Source: a virus
Length of the DNA: 21,158 nt
Reading direction: 5' to 3' (one strand)
IMG/VR virus record: IMGVR_UViG_3300027779_000196
Location: 1-21,158 of that record
The first letter of the stretch is position 1. Every line of letters begins with the position of its first letter. Positions 7,086-15,816 of the stretch are shown here, piece by piece. The position numbers and the translations under genes were made by a program. The notes under the pieces were generated by a model that saw only the letters and a list, made by a program, of their open reading frames with translations, was not told the origin of the DNA and made no database searches.

Positions 7086-7996
7086 TGGCACAAGAATATT
7101 CATTTACACAACAAGAAAGAAAAAACCTTTTCGCACCTTCTAAAGTTTATAGTAGTTTCGGTAGAGATGAGCTAAATGACTTTGTAATGCTACACGTCTA
7201 TGATACGAGTGGTAATTTAATTGTAACAAAAGTTTTAGCATTAAATGAAGTTAGTTTTGAAAATGACGGAGACTTTATTGATATTAATGTCGGACAACAC
7301 CTGAGAGATTTAGGATTTCAAGAAGGTGAATATGATGTTGTTTATAAATTTTTAAGAAGACTCGCTGGTAGAGAACGAACTGTTTTCGTAGATGGAAATG
7401 GTAATATTTTTGGTGGAGAAGTTCAAAGAAAAGTTATTGGAAATGAAATAAAATTCTTAAAGGGTGGAGATGAAGAAAAAGATACTTCATTAAGAGAAGA
7501 AGTATTCATTAAAGAATATAAATATCCATTAGTAGAAACATCACCAGATAGAACAGAATTTATTTTAGAATTAGATAACAATATAAAAGGTTCTGAATAT
7601 AGAAATGACTTTGTTGAAATGGGAGAGATGATTGAATATACACCACTCAGTAAAGATAATGTGGGTTCGATAGAATTTGATTCAAAAAAACCACACATTT
7701 TAGAATTTCAGATAGACTCAACGGATAGAGGGTTTACGCAAAATATGGTAGGTGGACAAATCATCATACCGAATATGTATAAGATTACAGGTAATGAAGA
7801 TACAACAAATGAAGATGTTAATCCTGAAAACACAGGTAATGGAACTCTACAAGGACAACTTGAAGGTGGAGCAGCAACAGATTTTCTTGATATGACAAAC
7901 GAAGAATTAATTGATATATTATTAAATGACCCTGACCCAAATGAAAGAGAATTGGCAGACGGGGCATTACAAGAAAGAGCAAACGAACAAAGATAG
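7085..7996 (+). CDS. Beta-rich tail/baseplate protein of unknown function
   Basis: This is a 303-residue acidic protein. Residues 1-115 look beta-sandwich-like (FVMLHVYDTSGNLIVTKV, DFIDINVGQHLRDLGFQEGEY, VVYKFLRRLAG). A segment YKYPLVETSPDRTEFILELD at about 145-165 resembles strand motifs I associate with structural proteins of T4-like phages of Bacteroidetes-type hosts. The C-terminal 70 residues are Asn/Asp/Glu-rich and probably disordered, ending with a short helix (NEELIDILLNDPDPNERE). The start overlaps the preceding stop; the next gene begins three bases after this stop. No enzyme motif, signal peptide or membrane helix is seen. The virion role is inferred from context. Confidence 0.75.
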   Translation: MAQEYSFTQQERKNLFAPSKVYSSFGRDELNDFVMLHVYDTSGNLIVTKVLALNEVSFENDGDFIDINVGQHLRDLGFQEGEYDVVYKFLRRLAGRERTVFVDGNGNIFGGEVQRKVIGNEIKFLKGGDEEKDTSLREEVFIKEYKYPLVETSPDRTEFILELDNNIKGSEYRNDFVEMGEMIEYTPLSKDNVGSIEFDSKKPHILEFQIDSTDRGFTQNMVGGQIIIPNMYKITGNEDTTNEDVNPENTGNGTLQGQLEGGAATDFLDMTNEELIDILLNDPDPNERELADGALQERANEQR

Positions 7997-7999
7997 AAA

Positions 8000-10900
8000 A
8001 TGGCAAGAAGAGGATTTATAGATAAAGATATTGCGAATAGAGGAGCACGAGGTGGTTCTTCTGAAGGTGCTAATGCAAAAAGGCAGGTAAGAAACAATCA
8101 AGTCATTACTGGTGTGAGAGCAAACGTGACATCACCAGCAAGACCACCATTGGTAAGACCTACACCACCGCCAGCACCACCAGCAACAGATACATCTACT
8201 CCAGGAAATGCTGCAGGAAATATTGCAGCTGCAATCGCAACAAGACCAAGTCCACCAGTAGTGATTCCAACACCACCACCATTTATTCCAACACCACCAC
8301 CAATATTTATACCAACACCGCTCCCACTTCCACAATCAACGATTACAGGAACGACAGGACCACTTATGCCAGGACCAGGCAGTGGTAGAGATGGAGCAGA
8401 AAATACATTTGGTGCACCACCACCAAATACAGAAATATTTCCAGGACCAGTACCAATTCAATCATTACCATTAGGTCCAGTTGATATAGACATAATTACA
8501 GAAGGCGGTTCAGGCGGAGATGAAGCAACTAATAATCAATTACCAATACCAGAAGATACAAGACCAGGTGGAATCGTAGGGCCAAGTGGTATTAGGACAG
8601 GTCCAGAATTTACACCACCACCACCACCAATAGAATTTAATCCACCATTACCAGAATTAATAGAGGAAATAGTTGAGATAGCACTTCAAACACCAAAGGA
8701 AGACCCACCAGCGCCAGTTCAAACAACGGTACAAATACCTGAACCAAAGCCATCAACACCAGTTGTGGCACCACCAAGACCAAAGATTAAAAAATCAACA
8801 GATATACCTACGCCAAAAGTTGGGTATATTCAGAAACCAAATGGATTTATAAAAAAACCACAAGAGCCAGTAGTAGATGTTGTATTTCCACCAAAAGTAA
8901 CAGGTCCTGGTTCACCAACAAAGCCAGGTGGATTAGCAGGAACATTAGTCGGAACAGGTAAACCAAAAGTAACTGCACCAACTGATGACGCAGGTGCAGT
9001 AGTAGGACCACAAGTATCTGAACCGAAGCCAGTAGTAGGAACACCGGGTCCAACATTTAAAGGTTCTGATACAATTGTTAGACCTGATGGAGTAACAGAA
9101 ATTCTTGGACCAGGCGGAGTAGTCTTGGAAGAGATTGGATTACGAGGACAAATAATTGTTGACCCAATTAAAGACGCAGGATTTGACCCGAAAGACCCAC
9201 CAGATAGTATTAAAGCATTACGAGATGAGTTCGCAGAACACGTTGAAAGTGGTGCAGATGAGGCAGGTGAAGTATTTTATGTATCGGAAGAAACAAAAGA
9301 AGAATTAATTAATGACGGATTAGGAGATGTTGGTGGAGCATTGACCGTAAAAGACCAAGCAGAAAAAATGGAAAAGTTAGCACCAAATGGTGATGTAAGT
9401 AACTTACCATCAGGACTTGCAGTATTACAAAATGATTTAGTTAAAAAGGGAGTTATAAAACCAAATTTAGAAGTTGCTCAAACAAAAACACGAGGAACAA
9501 AGAAAGCAATTGAAAAGGTTGTTATTCCAGAAGTTGTTCAAGCTCAATTAACACCAAGAGATTATTTAGCAACGATAGAAGAAGTGTTGGATACAAATCG
9601 TATTCGTGTTTCATTATCTTATAATGACGGAGTAAATCTTTACAAACATAAAGGTGAAGACCAAGTATCAAATAAATTTAAAGGATTTAGAGTTAATTAT
9701 GTAAAGAATAATATTGAACGATACAAAACATATGTTAAAGTTGGAAACCAATATTATTTGGTTACTAATAGTAAGTTGGGTATTGACGGAAAACAGAGAA
9801 TTATTAAAACAAAACAACCACTTACAGATGATGTAGTGGATGGAGAAAAGTTTACATTTGTAGAAAAAAGACTTCCTAATTATCGTGATAGAGTTAGATT
9901 AGAACCTTTCCAAGACACGCCAAATGATGGGATATTTTTAAGATTACCAAATTTTAATTCCATAGATAATCCAATTAATTTTCAAGGAACACAATATGGA
10001 ACACATACTTCACTAACAAGTGATAATGATGAAGACGCTCGTGATATCGAAAGAATATTGGTATCGGGTAGTTTATTAAATGTTCAACCAAATATTGATT
10101 ATCAAAAAACTACAACAGACTTGAATCTTGAACCAGACGATTTAGGTTTTGGAAACTTCGTTCATTTTTCAAATGCAGAATCAAGACTTAGTAATTTTAG
10201 AGATAAGTTAGAATTAATTGAAGGATATACAACTACAAGTGCTTCTTTATTTGAGTTAACAGGTTCGGGTTCATTCCCAGCGATTAGTTCGGAAATGGAT
10301 GAAGTGCAGGCAAAGATTCAAAGAGTTAAAAATTCCTTTGACCCATATGAACATTATTTATATTTTGAAAGTTCATCTTATGTGAGTTCATCAGACGGAC
10401 AATTTCACGATACAAGTTGGCCTAAGTCAAATTCATCATCACCATATACATTACAATCGGTTTCTGCAGCAGCGAGTTGGTATAACAATTTAATATCAAG
10501 CGCATCAGATTACGACCAACGAAATATGAATTCATTACGAAATTCATTACCAGAACACATTTATGCAGATAGTGAAAACAATGTATTCTTAGAATTTATG
10601 GATATGGTAGGACAACAATTTGATGAAATATATACATATGTAGATACCTTTACGGATATCAACAAACGAGTTGACAAAATATCAGAAGGTATATCAAAAG
10701 ATGTTGCACGAGAATATGCAAGAGCTCTTGGATTAGAATTATATAGTGGTAATGATTTATTAATATTACCAGAGTATTTGTTGGGTAAAGAATCTGATGG
10801 AAGTGCTCTATACGAATCACCACAAGAAGAAGTTACTGAAAAGATATGGAAACGAATATTAGCCAATCTACCATTTTTCTTAAAATCAAAAGGAACAGAA

Positions 10901-12946
10901 AGAGCAATTAAAGGATTATTAAATTGTTATGGTATCCCAAGCACAATGTTAAGAGTTCGTGAATATGGTGGACCAGATAAAGGAACGAGAGTTAATTATG
11001 AGATTAAACGAAAATTTACAAGAGCATTAGACTTCCATTCAGAACAATACATTCAAACACGTTGGACAGGTAGTAATGCTGCAACTGAAGATGGATTAAA
11101 TCCATCAACAATAGAATTTAGATTTAGAACACCTTCATCATCAAATCAAGTATTATTACAAAAAGATAATGACTTTGCTATTGCACTACAAGACAATGGT
11201 TCAACGGATGACTATGGACATTTAAAATTCCAAATTAGTTCTTCTGGTTTTGATGAGGGCGCTTATATTACATCATCAGAATTACCATTTTACAATGACG
11301 AGTTCTGGTCAGTAATGTTGACAAGAAAAGATACAGACGGAAACGAATTCACACACGACAATGCACTATCTCAAAGTGTGTATGAATTGACAACTAAACA
11401 ATTCGATTCAACAAGACAAAAGATTTTATACACAGCAAGTGCAAGTTTACAATCACATACTTCAAGTTTAGCAACCGATATAAACAATATAACGGGTAGT
11501 AGATTAAATGCAGCATTCACAGGTAGTGGATTTGTTTACCTTGGTGGGCAAAATACAGGATTTGGTTCAAGATTTACGGGTTCATTAATGGAGTATCGTT
11601 TATGGGGTGAACCATTATCACAGAGTGTATTTGACAATCACGTCAGAACACCAAAATCATACAATGGTAATTTTTATTCATCATCATATGATGAATTACT
11701 ATTAAGACTTCCATTAGATGAAAATATAAACTTTACAGGTTCAAATACAGCATTAACGGCATCAAATCTTGCACACAATAAAGAATTATATCAATCTCTT
11801 ACAGGATTGATTACAGGTAGCGCAATCAATAATTTTGCAAATAATTCATTTAGAAGTATAGTTGACCAAGAAAAGTTAAGAATTCCAGATGTCGGTTCAA
11901 GAAGACGAAACGCAACTAAGATTAGAATTGAAGATACAACATTACCAACTGATGAAAGTGGAAGTAAAGTATTGTCAGTAGATAAACGAAATGAAAAATC
12001 ATCAGATGACTTTGCACCAAATGATAGTAATCAATTGGGTATTTATTTTTCACCTATTGATGTAGTGAATGAAGATATTATATATAGTGTAGCAGATTTT
12101 AATTTTGATGATTATATCGGTGACCCAAGAGATGAGAACAAAATACAATATAAAGATTTAGGACATATAAGAAGACAATATTTTAAACGATATAACAACT
12201 CAAACAATTTTTGGGATTATTTAAGAATATTAAAATTTTATGATTCAAGTGTATTTGATTCAGTTAAAGCATTACTTCCAGCGAGAGCACGAACAGATTT
12301 AGGTGTATTGATTGAACCAAGTATATTAGAACGTTCAAAACAGGTAGTTGGTAGAGATATAGAATTTGATAATCAATATTTTGAAAACGCAAATCATTTC
12401 GGAGATGGAATACAAGTAACGAGATTTATAGAAAGTGGTTCAGACAATTACTTCAAAACAAGTGGAGAATACACAACTTATAATGGAGAAATTAATTTAG
12501 CATTCTTTGATACAGGTTCATCAGTTGGATTCTTAGGTAATCCATCATTAGTGAAATTAAATCAAATAGATAAACGAAGTGTATTCGGAACACTATATGC
12601 AACATCAAGTATTACATTAGGTGGAACAGATACTATTTTTACCGAAACACTACAACCTAATATTACGGGTTCAAGAATATCAGAGAAAAATCAAGTAGAA
12701 CAATTCTTTTATTCAAGTTCATTTAGCGCATCAATCGGACCAACATTATCATATAGTTCATCATTCGATAAATCAGAATTTGCAAGTATGGCAGAAACAA
12801 CTAACTTGTTTAGAGCATTCGTTCAAGGAACATTATTAACGAGAGATAACACAATTGATGGTGGTGAGCCAGTAGAAATTACAGAGGTAGCACCAACCGT
12901 ATTAAAGACACAAGAATCAGAAACAGCAAAATTAAAAGTAGAATAA
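8000..12946 (+). CDS. Giant mosaic tail protein: Pro-rich N-terminus, tail-protein-I-like and LamG-like domains
   Basis: The largest gene encodes 1648 residues. Residues 1-40 are basic (MARRGFIDKDIANRGARGG). About 43-375 are Pro/Gly/Thr-rich and disordered, with PTPPP and GPG clusters. A beta domain follows at about 517-650. Residues 783-1000 hold a helical segment with KIWKRILANLPFFLKSKGTE, then an AIKGLLNCYGIPSTMLRVRE segment, resembling the phage tail protein I pattern (a baseplate-to-fibre connector in P2-like tails). About 1013-1245 look like a concanavalin/LamG jelly roll (FTGSLMEYRLWGEPLSQSVF near the end), a possible sugar-binding domain. The remainder, rich in SSS and TGS, resembles appendage sequence. 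It starts three bases after the previous stop. It is probably a large baseplate/fibre-attachment component; domain calls are by eye. Confidence 0.75.
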   Translation: MARRGFIDKDIANRGARGGSSEGANAKRQVRNNQVITGVRANVTSPARPPLVRPTPPPAPPATDTSTPGNAAGNIAAAIATRPSPPVVIPTPPPFIPTPPPIFIPTPLPLPQSTITGTTGPLMPGPGSGRDGAENTFGAPPPNTEIFPGPVPIQSLPLGPVDIDIITEGGSGGDEATNNQLPIPEDTRPGGIVGPSGIRTGPEFTPPPPPIEFNPPLPELIEEIVEIALQTPKEDPPAPVQTTVQIPEPKPSTPVVAPPRPKIKKSTDIPTPKVGYIQKPNGFIKKPQEPVVDVVFPPKVTGPGSPTKPGGLAGTLVGTGKPKVTAPTDDAGAVVGPQVSEPKPVVGTPGPTFKGSDTIVRPDGVTEILGPGGVVLEEIGLRGQIIVDPIKDAGFDPKDPPDSIKALRDEFAEHVESGADEAGEVFYVSEETKEELINDGLGDVGGALTVKDQAEKMEKLAPNGDVSNLPSGLAVLQNDLVKKGVIKPNLEVAQTKTRGTKKAIEKVVIPEVVQAQLTPRDYLATIEEVLDTNRIRVSLSYNDGVNLYKHKGEDQVSNKFKGFRVNYVKNNIERYKTYVKVGNQYYLVTNSKLGIDGKQRIIKTKQPLTDDVVDGEKFTFVEKRLPNYRDRVRLEPFQDTPNDGIFLRLPNFNSIDNPINFQGTQYGTHTSLTSDNDEDARDIERILVSGSLLNVQPNIDYQKTTTDLNLEPDDLGFGNFVHFSNAESRLSNFRDKLELIEGYTTTSASLFELTGSGSFPAISSEMDEVQAKIQRVKNSFDPYEHYLYFESSSYVSSSDGQFHDTSWPKSNSSSPYTLQSVSAAASWYNNLISSASDYDQRNMNSLRNSLPEHIYADSENNVFLEFMDMVGQQFDEIYTYVDTFTDINKRVDKISEGISKDVAREYARALGLELYSGNDLLILPEYLLGKESDGSALYESPQEEVTEKIWKRILANLPFFLKSKGTERAIKGLLNCYGIPSTMLRVREYGGPDKGTRVNYEIKRKFTRALDFHSEQYIQTRWTGSNAATEDGLNPSTIEFRFRTPSSSNQVLLQKDNDFAIALQDNGSTDDYGHLKFQISSSGFDEGAYITSSELPFYNDEFWSVMLTRKDTDGNEFTHDNALSQSVYELTTKQFDSTRQKILYTASASLQSHTSSLATDINNITGSRLNAAFTGSGFVYLGGQNTGFGSRFTGSLMEYRLWGEPLSQSVFDNHVRTPKSYNGNFYSSSYDELLLRLPLDENINFTGSNTALTASNLAHNKELYQSLTGLITGSAINNFANNSFRSIVDQEKLRIPDVGSRRRNATKIRIEDTTLPTDESGSKVLSVDKRNEKSSDDFAPNDSNQLGIYFSPIDVVNEDIIYSVADFNFDDYIGDPRDENKIQYKDLGHIRRQYFKRYNNSNNFWDYLRILKFYDSSVFDSVKALLPARARTDLGVLIEPSILERSKQVVGRDIEFDNQYFENANHFGDGIQVTRFIESGSDNYFKTSGEYTTYNGEINLAFFDTGSSVGFLGNPSLVKLNQIDKRSVFGTLYATSSITLGGTDTIFTETLQPNITGSRISEKNQVEQFFYSSSFSASIGPTLSYSSSFDKSEFASMAETTNLFRAFVQGTLLTRDNTIDGGEPVEITEVAPTVLKTQESETAKLKVE
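8264..8302 (+). repeat. Direct repeat in the Pro-rich coding region
   Basis: ATTCCAACACCACCACCA (18 bases) occurs at 8264-8281 and again at 8285-8302, with a 21-base period, encoding IPTPPPF then IPTPPPI. A third, diverged unit (IPTPLP) follows. It marks local duplication inside the disordered N-terminal region of the giant tail protein. Confidence 0.8.
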
Positions 12947-12961
12947 AAAACATATGGAAAA

Positions 12962-12983
12962 TTTAACTTTCTTATATTTATTA
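12962..12983 (+). promoter_or_regulatory. Two-part motif, copy 2 (TTTAAC, 7 bases, TATTTATTA)
   Basis: Positions 12962-12967 read TTTAAC and 12970-12983 read TCTTATATTTATTA. Of 22 bases, 20 match the copy at 15770-15791. It lies in the 79-base gap after the giant tail gene, ending 42 bases before the ATG at 13026. It may be a phage-specific promoter or processing site; no terminator hairpin is seen in the gap. Confidence 0.5.
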
Positions 12984-13025
12984 GAGAACAAGAATAGTTA
13001 TATAATTTCCACAGGAGCAAAATAA

Positions 13026-13706
13026 ATGGGATTTTTAGACAACACAAGTATAACAGTAGACGCAATTTTGACCAAAAAAGGTCGTGAACTTTTGGCAAGA
13101 GGGCAAGATGAATTTAGAATTACAAAATTTGCATTAGCAGATGATGAAGTAGATTACAATCTATGGGACACATCACACCCGAATGGTTCAAACTATTACG
13201 GAGCAGTGATTGAAAATATGCCTTTATTAGAGGCGTTCGTAGATGAAAATCAGCTAATGAGATATAAATTAACAACACTTCCAAAGGAAACAGCAAAACT
13301 TCCTATATTGGAATTACCAAGTCCATCATTAACTTTCAATGGAGCAGGTATTACACAAACCGTTTCACCAAATACCCGTAATGGTATGGATAGTTCATAT
13401 ACATTTACATTATTTAATGCAGATGTTGCGAACTTATCTTTAAGTGGTGGTTCAGCAGCCCCACGACAAAGAAGATTCTTACCTAATGGTGAAGTAGAAC
13501 AAGACTTTGGTGGTAGAGCAACTACACCAGTATTCTTAAATGAAGCAGAAAGAAAACGTTCTATTACAGTTGTTGGTAAAAGTGTGAGAGTTATCTCAAG
13601 GTCTTTAACAACACTAACAAATACTAACATTTCAGTTACGGGTAATCAGTCAGGTGCAAATTTCACAATATCGTTAACCGTAAAAGCTGACCCAAGTAAA
13701 TTATAA
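13026..13706 (+). CDS. Conserved structural (tail appendage) protein
   Basis: This 226-residue protein begins MGFLDNTSITVDAILTKKGR, then ELLARGQDEFRITKFALADD, an N-terminal module that I recall from structural proteins of T4-like marine phages, although its role is unknown to me. Residues 85-226 are beta-rich, ending with VTGNQSGANFTISLTVKADP, which looks like an Ig-like or fibre-type strand pattern. ACAGGAG gives a good Shine-Dalgarno about ten bases before the ATG. Together with the next two genes it forms a group of appendage proteins. No signal peptide is present, as expected for cytoplasmically assembled virion parts. Confidence 0.8.
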   Translation: MGFLDNTSITVDAILTKKGRELLARGQDEFRITKFALADDEVDYNLWDTSHPNGSNYYGAVIENMPLLEAFVDENQLMRYKLTTLPKETAKLPILELPSPSLTFNGAGITQTVSPNTRNGMDSSYTFTLFNADVANLSLSGGSAAPRQRRFLPNGEVEQDFGGRATTPVFLNEAERKRSITVVGKSVRVISRSLTTLTNTNISVTGNQSGANFTISLTVKADPSKL

Positions 13707-13718
13707 GGAGTATAAGTA

Positions 13719-14759
13719 ATGGCATTTCAAAGATTTAACAGAGCAAATGATGTAGTTGAGAATCAACGAACTACAATCTCAAGTGGATTGTGGAGTGGTG
13801 GTTCAGGAACATTAACCTCATTTTATACTCAATCAACAAACGGAGCTGCAACAGGTTCGTTCTTAGAATTATATAACGAAGACCCAAATCTATCAAGTTC
13901 AGCAGAAGTCCAATTCGCAGTTGGATATGCACACTATGATGGAAGTGGTTCAGCAGGAACTGTAACAAAATTAACATCAGGTGGTAGAAATACAGCTGCA
14001 CTTTATAGTCAGTTTAGAAATGTATTGTTAGCACCAAACACAGATAAGTTTGAATTTACAAATTCACCAACCGCATCGGGCGACAAAGACTTTTATTTTG
14101 TTTCTTTTCAAAGAGCAAGACAAAGAGAAAAGATTGACCCAGGTAATTGGGAATTACAATTAAGTGGTGAATTACCAATTCACCTATCAGGTTCATCAGT
14201 TAGATTAATTGATGATAGTGGAGCAACAACAAATCCTACCGTAAATCAAGGTGGTAGAGTATTTAATGTAGTTAGTGGTTCAGTAGCAGATGGTGTTCAT
14301 AAAACAGCAGCAACAGAAACACAAGCAGGTGCATTTGGACTATTCTATCCTGACTTAGGATTGATATTGTTAAATGCTATCAAGACAGAATTAACAGGTG
14401 GTTTAAGACCTTTAAATGACAGAAGTGCAACAAACTTCGCAAGTAGGTCACAAGCATTCTATAATGCTATTGATTCTGGTTCATCATTTACGGCTCGTAG
14501 GGAAGAAGAAATTAGTTCAACAAATTACTTTGTTCGCGCAAATAACAAGAACTTTAATTTTAGCACTAATCCAACTTACGCTACTCAATCTGATGGTTCA
14601 TTAACACAAGCAACTTTTTATAAAGACCCGAAAACTTTTATTACACAAGTAGGTTTATATAATGATGATAATGAATTATTAGCAATTGCTAAGTTATCAA
14701 AACCAATATTAAAATCATATTCAAGGGAAGCTATTATAAAAGTGAAACTTGATTTTTAG
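13719..14759 (+). CDS. Tail appendage structural protein, paralogue A
   Basis: The 346-residue product has a Ser/Gly/Thr-rich beta N-terminus and a middle segment PIHLSGSSVRLIDDSGATT, followed by FGLFYPDLGLILLN. The C-terminal module includes STNYFVRANNKNFNFSTNPT, then KTFITQVGLYNDDNELLAIA and KLSKPI. The same block order appears in the next gene, implying duplication. I associate the NxxFNxSxNPT and GLYND-NELLA patterns with virion structural proteins of T4-like phages. The Shine-Dalgarno AAGGAG overlaps the stop of the preceding gene. It is probably a fibre, collar or baseplate decoration protein; the exact position in the virion is unknown. Confidence 0.8.
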   Translation: MAFQRFNRANDVVENQRTTISSGLWSGGSGTLTSFYTQSTNGAATGSFLELYNEDPNLSSSAEVQFAVGYAHYDGSGSAGTVTKLTSGGRNTAALYSQFRNVLLAPNTDKFEFTNSPTASGDKDFYFVSFQRARQREKIDPGNWELQLSGELPIHLSGSSVRLIDDSGATTNPTVNQGGRVFNVVSGSVADGVHKTAATETQAGAFGLFYPDLGLILLNAIKTELTGGLRPLNDRSATNFASRSQAFYNAIDSGSSFTARREEEISSTNYFVRANNKNFNFSTNPTYATQSDGSLTQATFYKDPKTFITQVGLYNDDNELLAIAKLSKPILKSYSREAIIKVKLDF

Positions 14760-14768
14760 GACAAACTA

Positions 14769-15767
14769 ATGTTCAAAAATCTTGACCCACAAGACGTATC
14801 AAAGAAGTCTTTTCAGACATTCAAAAACTTCACATTCAATAACAATGATAGTGGGAGTGGTGTATTTGCAGTAAAAGCCCGTAGTGGTTCTTTATTCAAT
14901 TATGTTAGCGCTTCTGACGATGTTACAACAATAACAACAGGTTCAATCTCAACAAATTATTTTTCATTACCGAATTGGTATTTGTTAAATAATCTATTTT
15001 ATTCTTCACACGGACAAGATTATGTAAATCCAGAAGTATCAAATAGACAACTACATTTATCAGCATCAGTAATTAGTGTTGGTAGAGAATTGTTTGGTGA
15101 ACAGATTAAACCAGGTTCAGTAATTTTATCCGATACATCATTGGGAGCTACAAGAGATATACGAGACGACGCAGAAGGTAATCTTTACGACAATGCTTTT
15201 TCAGCAAGTTTCGCAGCATTTAAATCAGGTTCTAAAGTGAATCAAGTTTTACCATTTACCATAACGGGTTCATCAACACGAGGTAGTGGTAGTGTAGTGG
15301 GAAATGTATTTTACGAACAAGGATTATTAGTATTTACAGATACTGGTTCATATCGTGAAACAGGACACGGAACAGGTTACACATTAAAATATCAAGCAAC
15401 ACAAACTCACTATGAATATGAATATCGTATACGAGTTAAACCACGTGAATACAATACAACAACAAATATCAGTACAACACCAGATAGAAGTGGTAGTATG
15501 ACAATGGTAGAGGGTGTTGTATCTATGTCTAACTTCTTTCCACCAAGTCATTTACCGACTGGACAAGGAACTGGAAGTTATGCTACATTTTATAACGCAG
15601 TAACTGAATCATTATCATTTACTACAAATACAGAATTTAGACCTTATGTAACCGAAATTGGTTTATATAGTGAAAATAGTGAACTATTAGTTCACGGAAA
15701 ACTAGCGAAACCTATCAAATTATCAGACGATATCGAAACAACATTTATTGTTCGCTTTGATGTCTAA
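14769..15767 (+). CDS. Tail appendage structural protein, paralogue B
   Basis: The 332-residue product shares the layout of its upstream neighbour: PGSVILSDTSLGATRDIRDD matches the GSSVRLIDDSGATT block, NVFYEQGLLVFTD matches LFYPDLGLILLN, and YRIRVKPREYNTTTNIS matches YFVRANNKNFNFSTNPT. At the C-terminus, YVTEIGLYSENSELLVHGKL then AKPIKL matches ITQVGLYNDDNELL. Similarity is low overall, so the duplication is old or the two were acquired separately. It begins nine bases after the previous stop, with AGGAC as a weak ribosome site. It is the last recognisable virion gene before the envelope-gene block. Confidence 0.8.
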   Translation: MFKNLDPQDVSKKSFQTFKNFTFNNNDSGSGVFAVKARSGSLFNYVSASDDVTTITTGSISTNYFSLPNWYLLNNLFYSSHGQDYVNPEVSNRQLHLSASVISVGRELFGEQIKPGSVILSDTSLGATRDIRDDAEGNLYDNAFSASFAAFKSGSKVNQVLPFTITGSSTRGSGSVVGNVFYEQGLLVFTDTGSYRETGHGTGYTLKYQATQTHYEYEYRIRVKPREYNTTTNISTTPDRSGSMTMVEGVVSMSNFFPPSHLPTGQGTGSYATFYNAVTESLSFTTNTEFRPYVTEIGLYSENSELLVHGKLAKPIKLSDDIETTFIVRFDV

Positions 15768-15769
15768 TT

Positions 15770-15791
15770 TTTAACAATCTTATATTTATTA
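15770..15791 (+). promoter_or_regulatory. Two-part motif, copy 3 (TTTAAC, 7 bases, TATTTATTA)
   Basis: TTTAAC at 15770-15775 and TCTTATATTTATTA at 15778-15791 are nearly identical to the copy at 12962-12983. It ends 25 bases before the ATG at 15817 and so would control entry into the envelope-gene block. The spacer is only 49 bases, and most of it is this motif plus a Shine-Dalgarno (CGGAG). Confidence 0.5.
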
Positions 15792-15816
15792 TTGAATTAA
15801 ACCAACGGAGAACACT

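Noticed and set aside
7517-7524. Second TATAAATA octamer
   Set aside because: It lies in the middle of a gene with no nearby start; AT-rich composition makes such hits expected by chance.
845-7996. Extracellular contractile injection system or tailocin instead of a phage
   Set aside because: gp25, gp6 and gp5-like genes also occur in such particles, but no AAA+ ATPase, PAAR-tip or toxin cargo is seen. The gene style fits a T4-like phage better. Without head genes in view this stays unproven rather than excluded.
8132-8335. - strand frame rich in Trp and Cys
   Set aside because: It is the antisense reading of CCA/ACC codons in the Pro-rich region; the odd composition is a low-complexity artefact.
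10561-10866. 101-residue open frame on the - strand inside the giant tail gene
   Set aside because: It is fully covered by a well-supported + strand gene, lacks a convincing ribosome site and shows no recognisable protein pattern. The same holds for the other - strand frames between 1339 and 20699.
14416-14604. 62-residue + strand frame in another phase inside paralogue A
   Set aside because: It overlaps a supported gene, has no ribosome site and a composition typical of out-of-frame reading.
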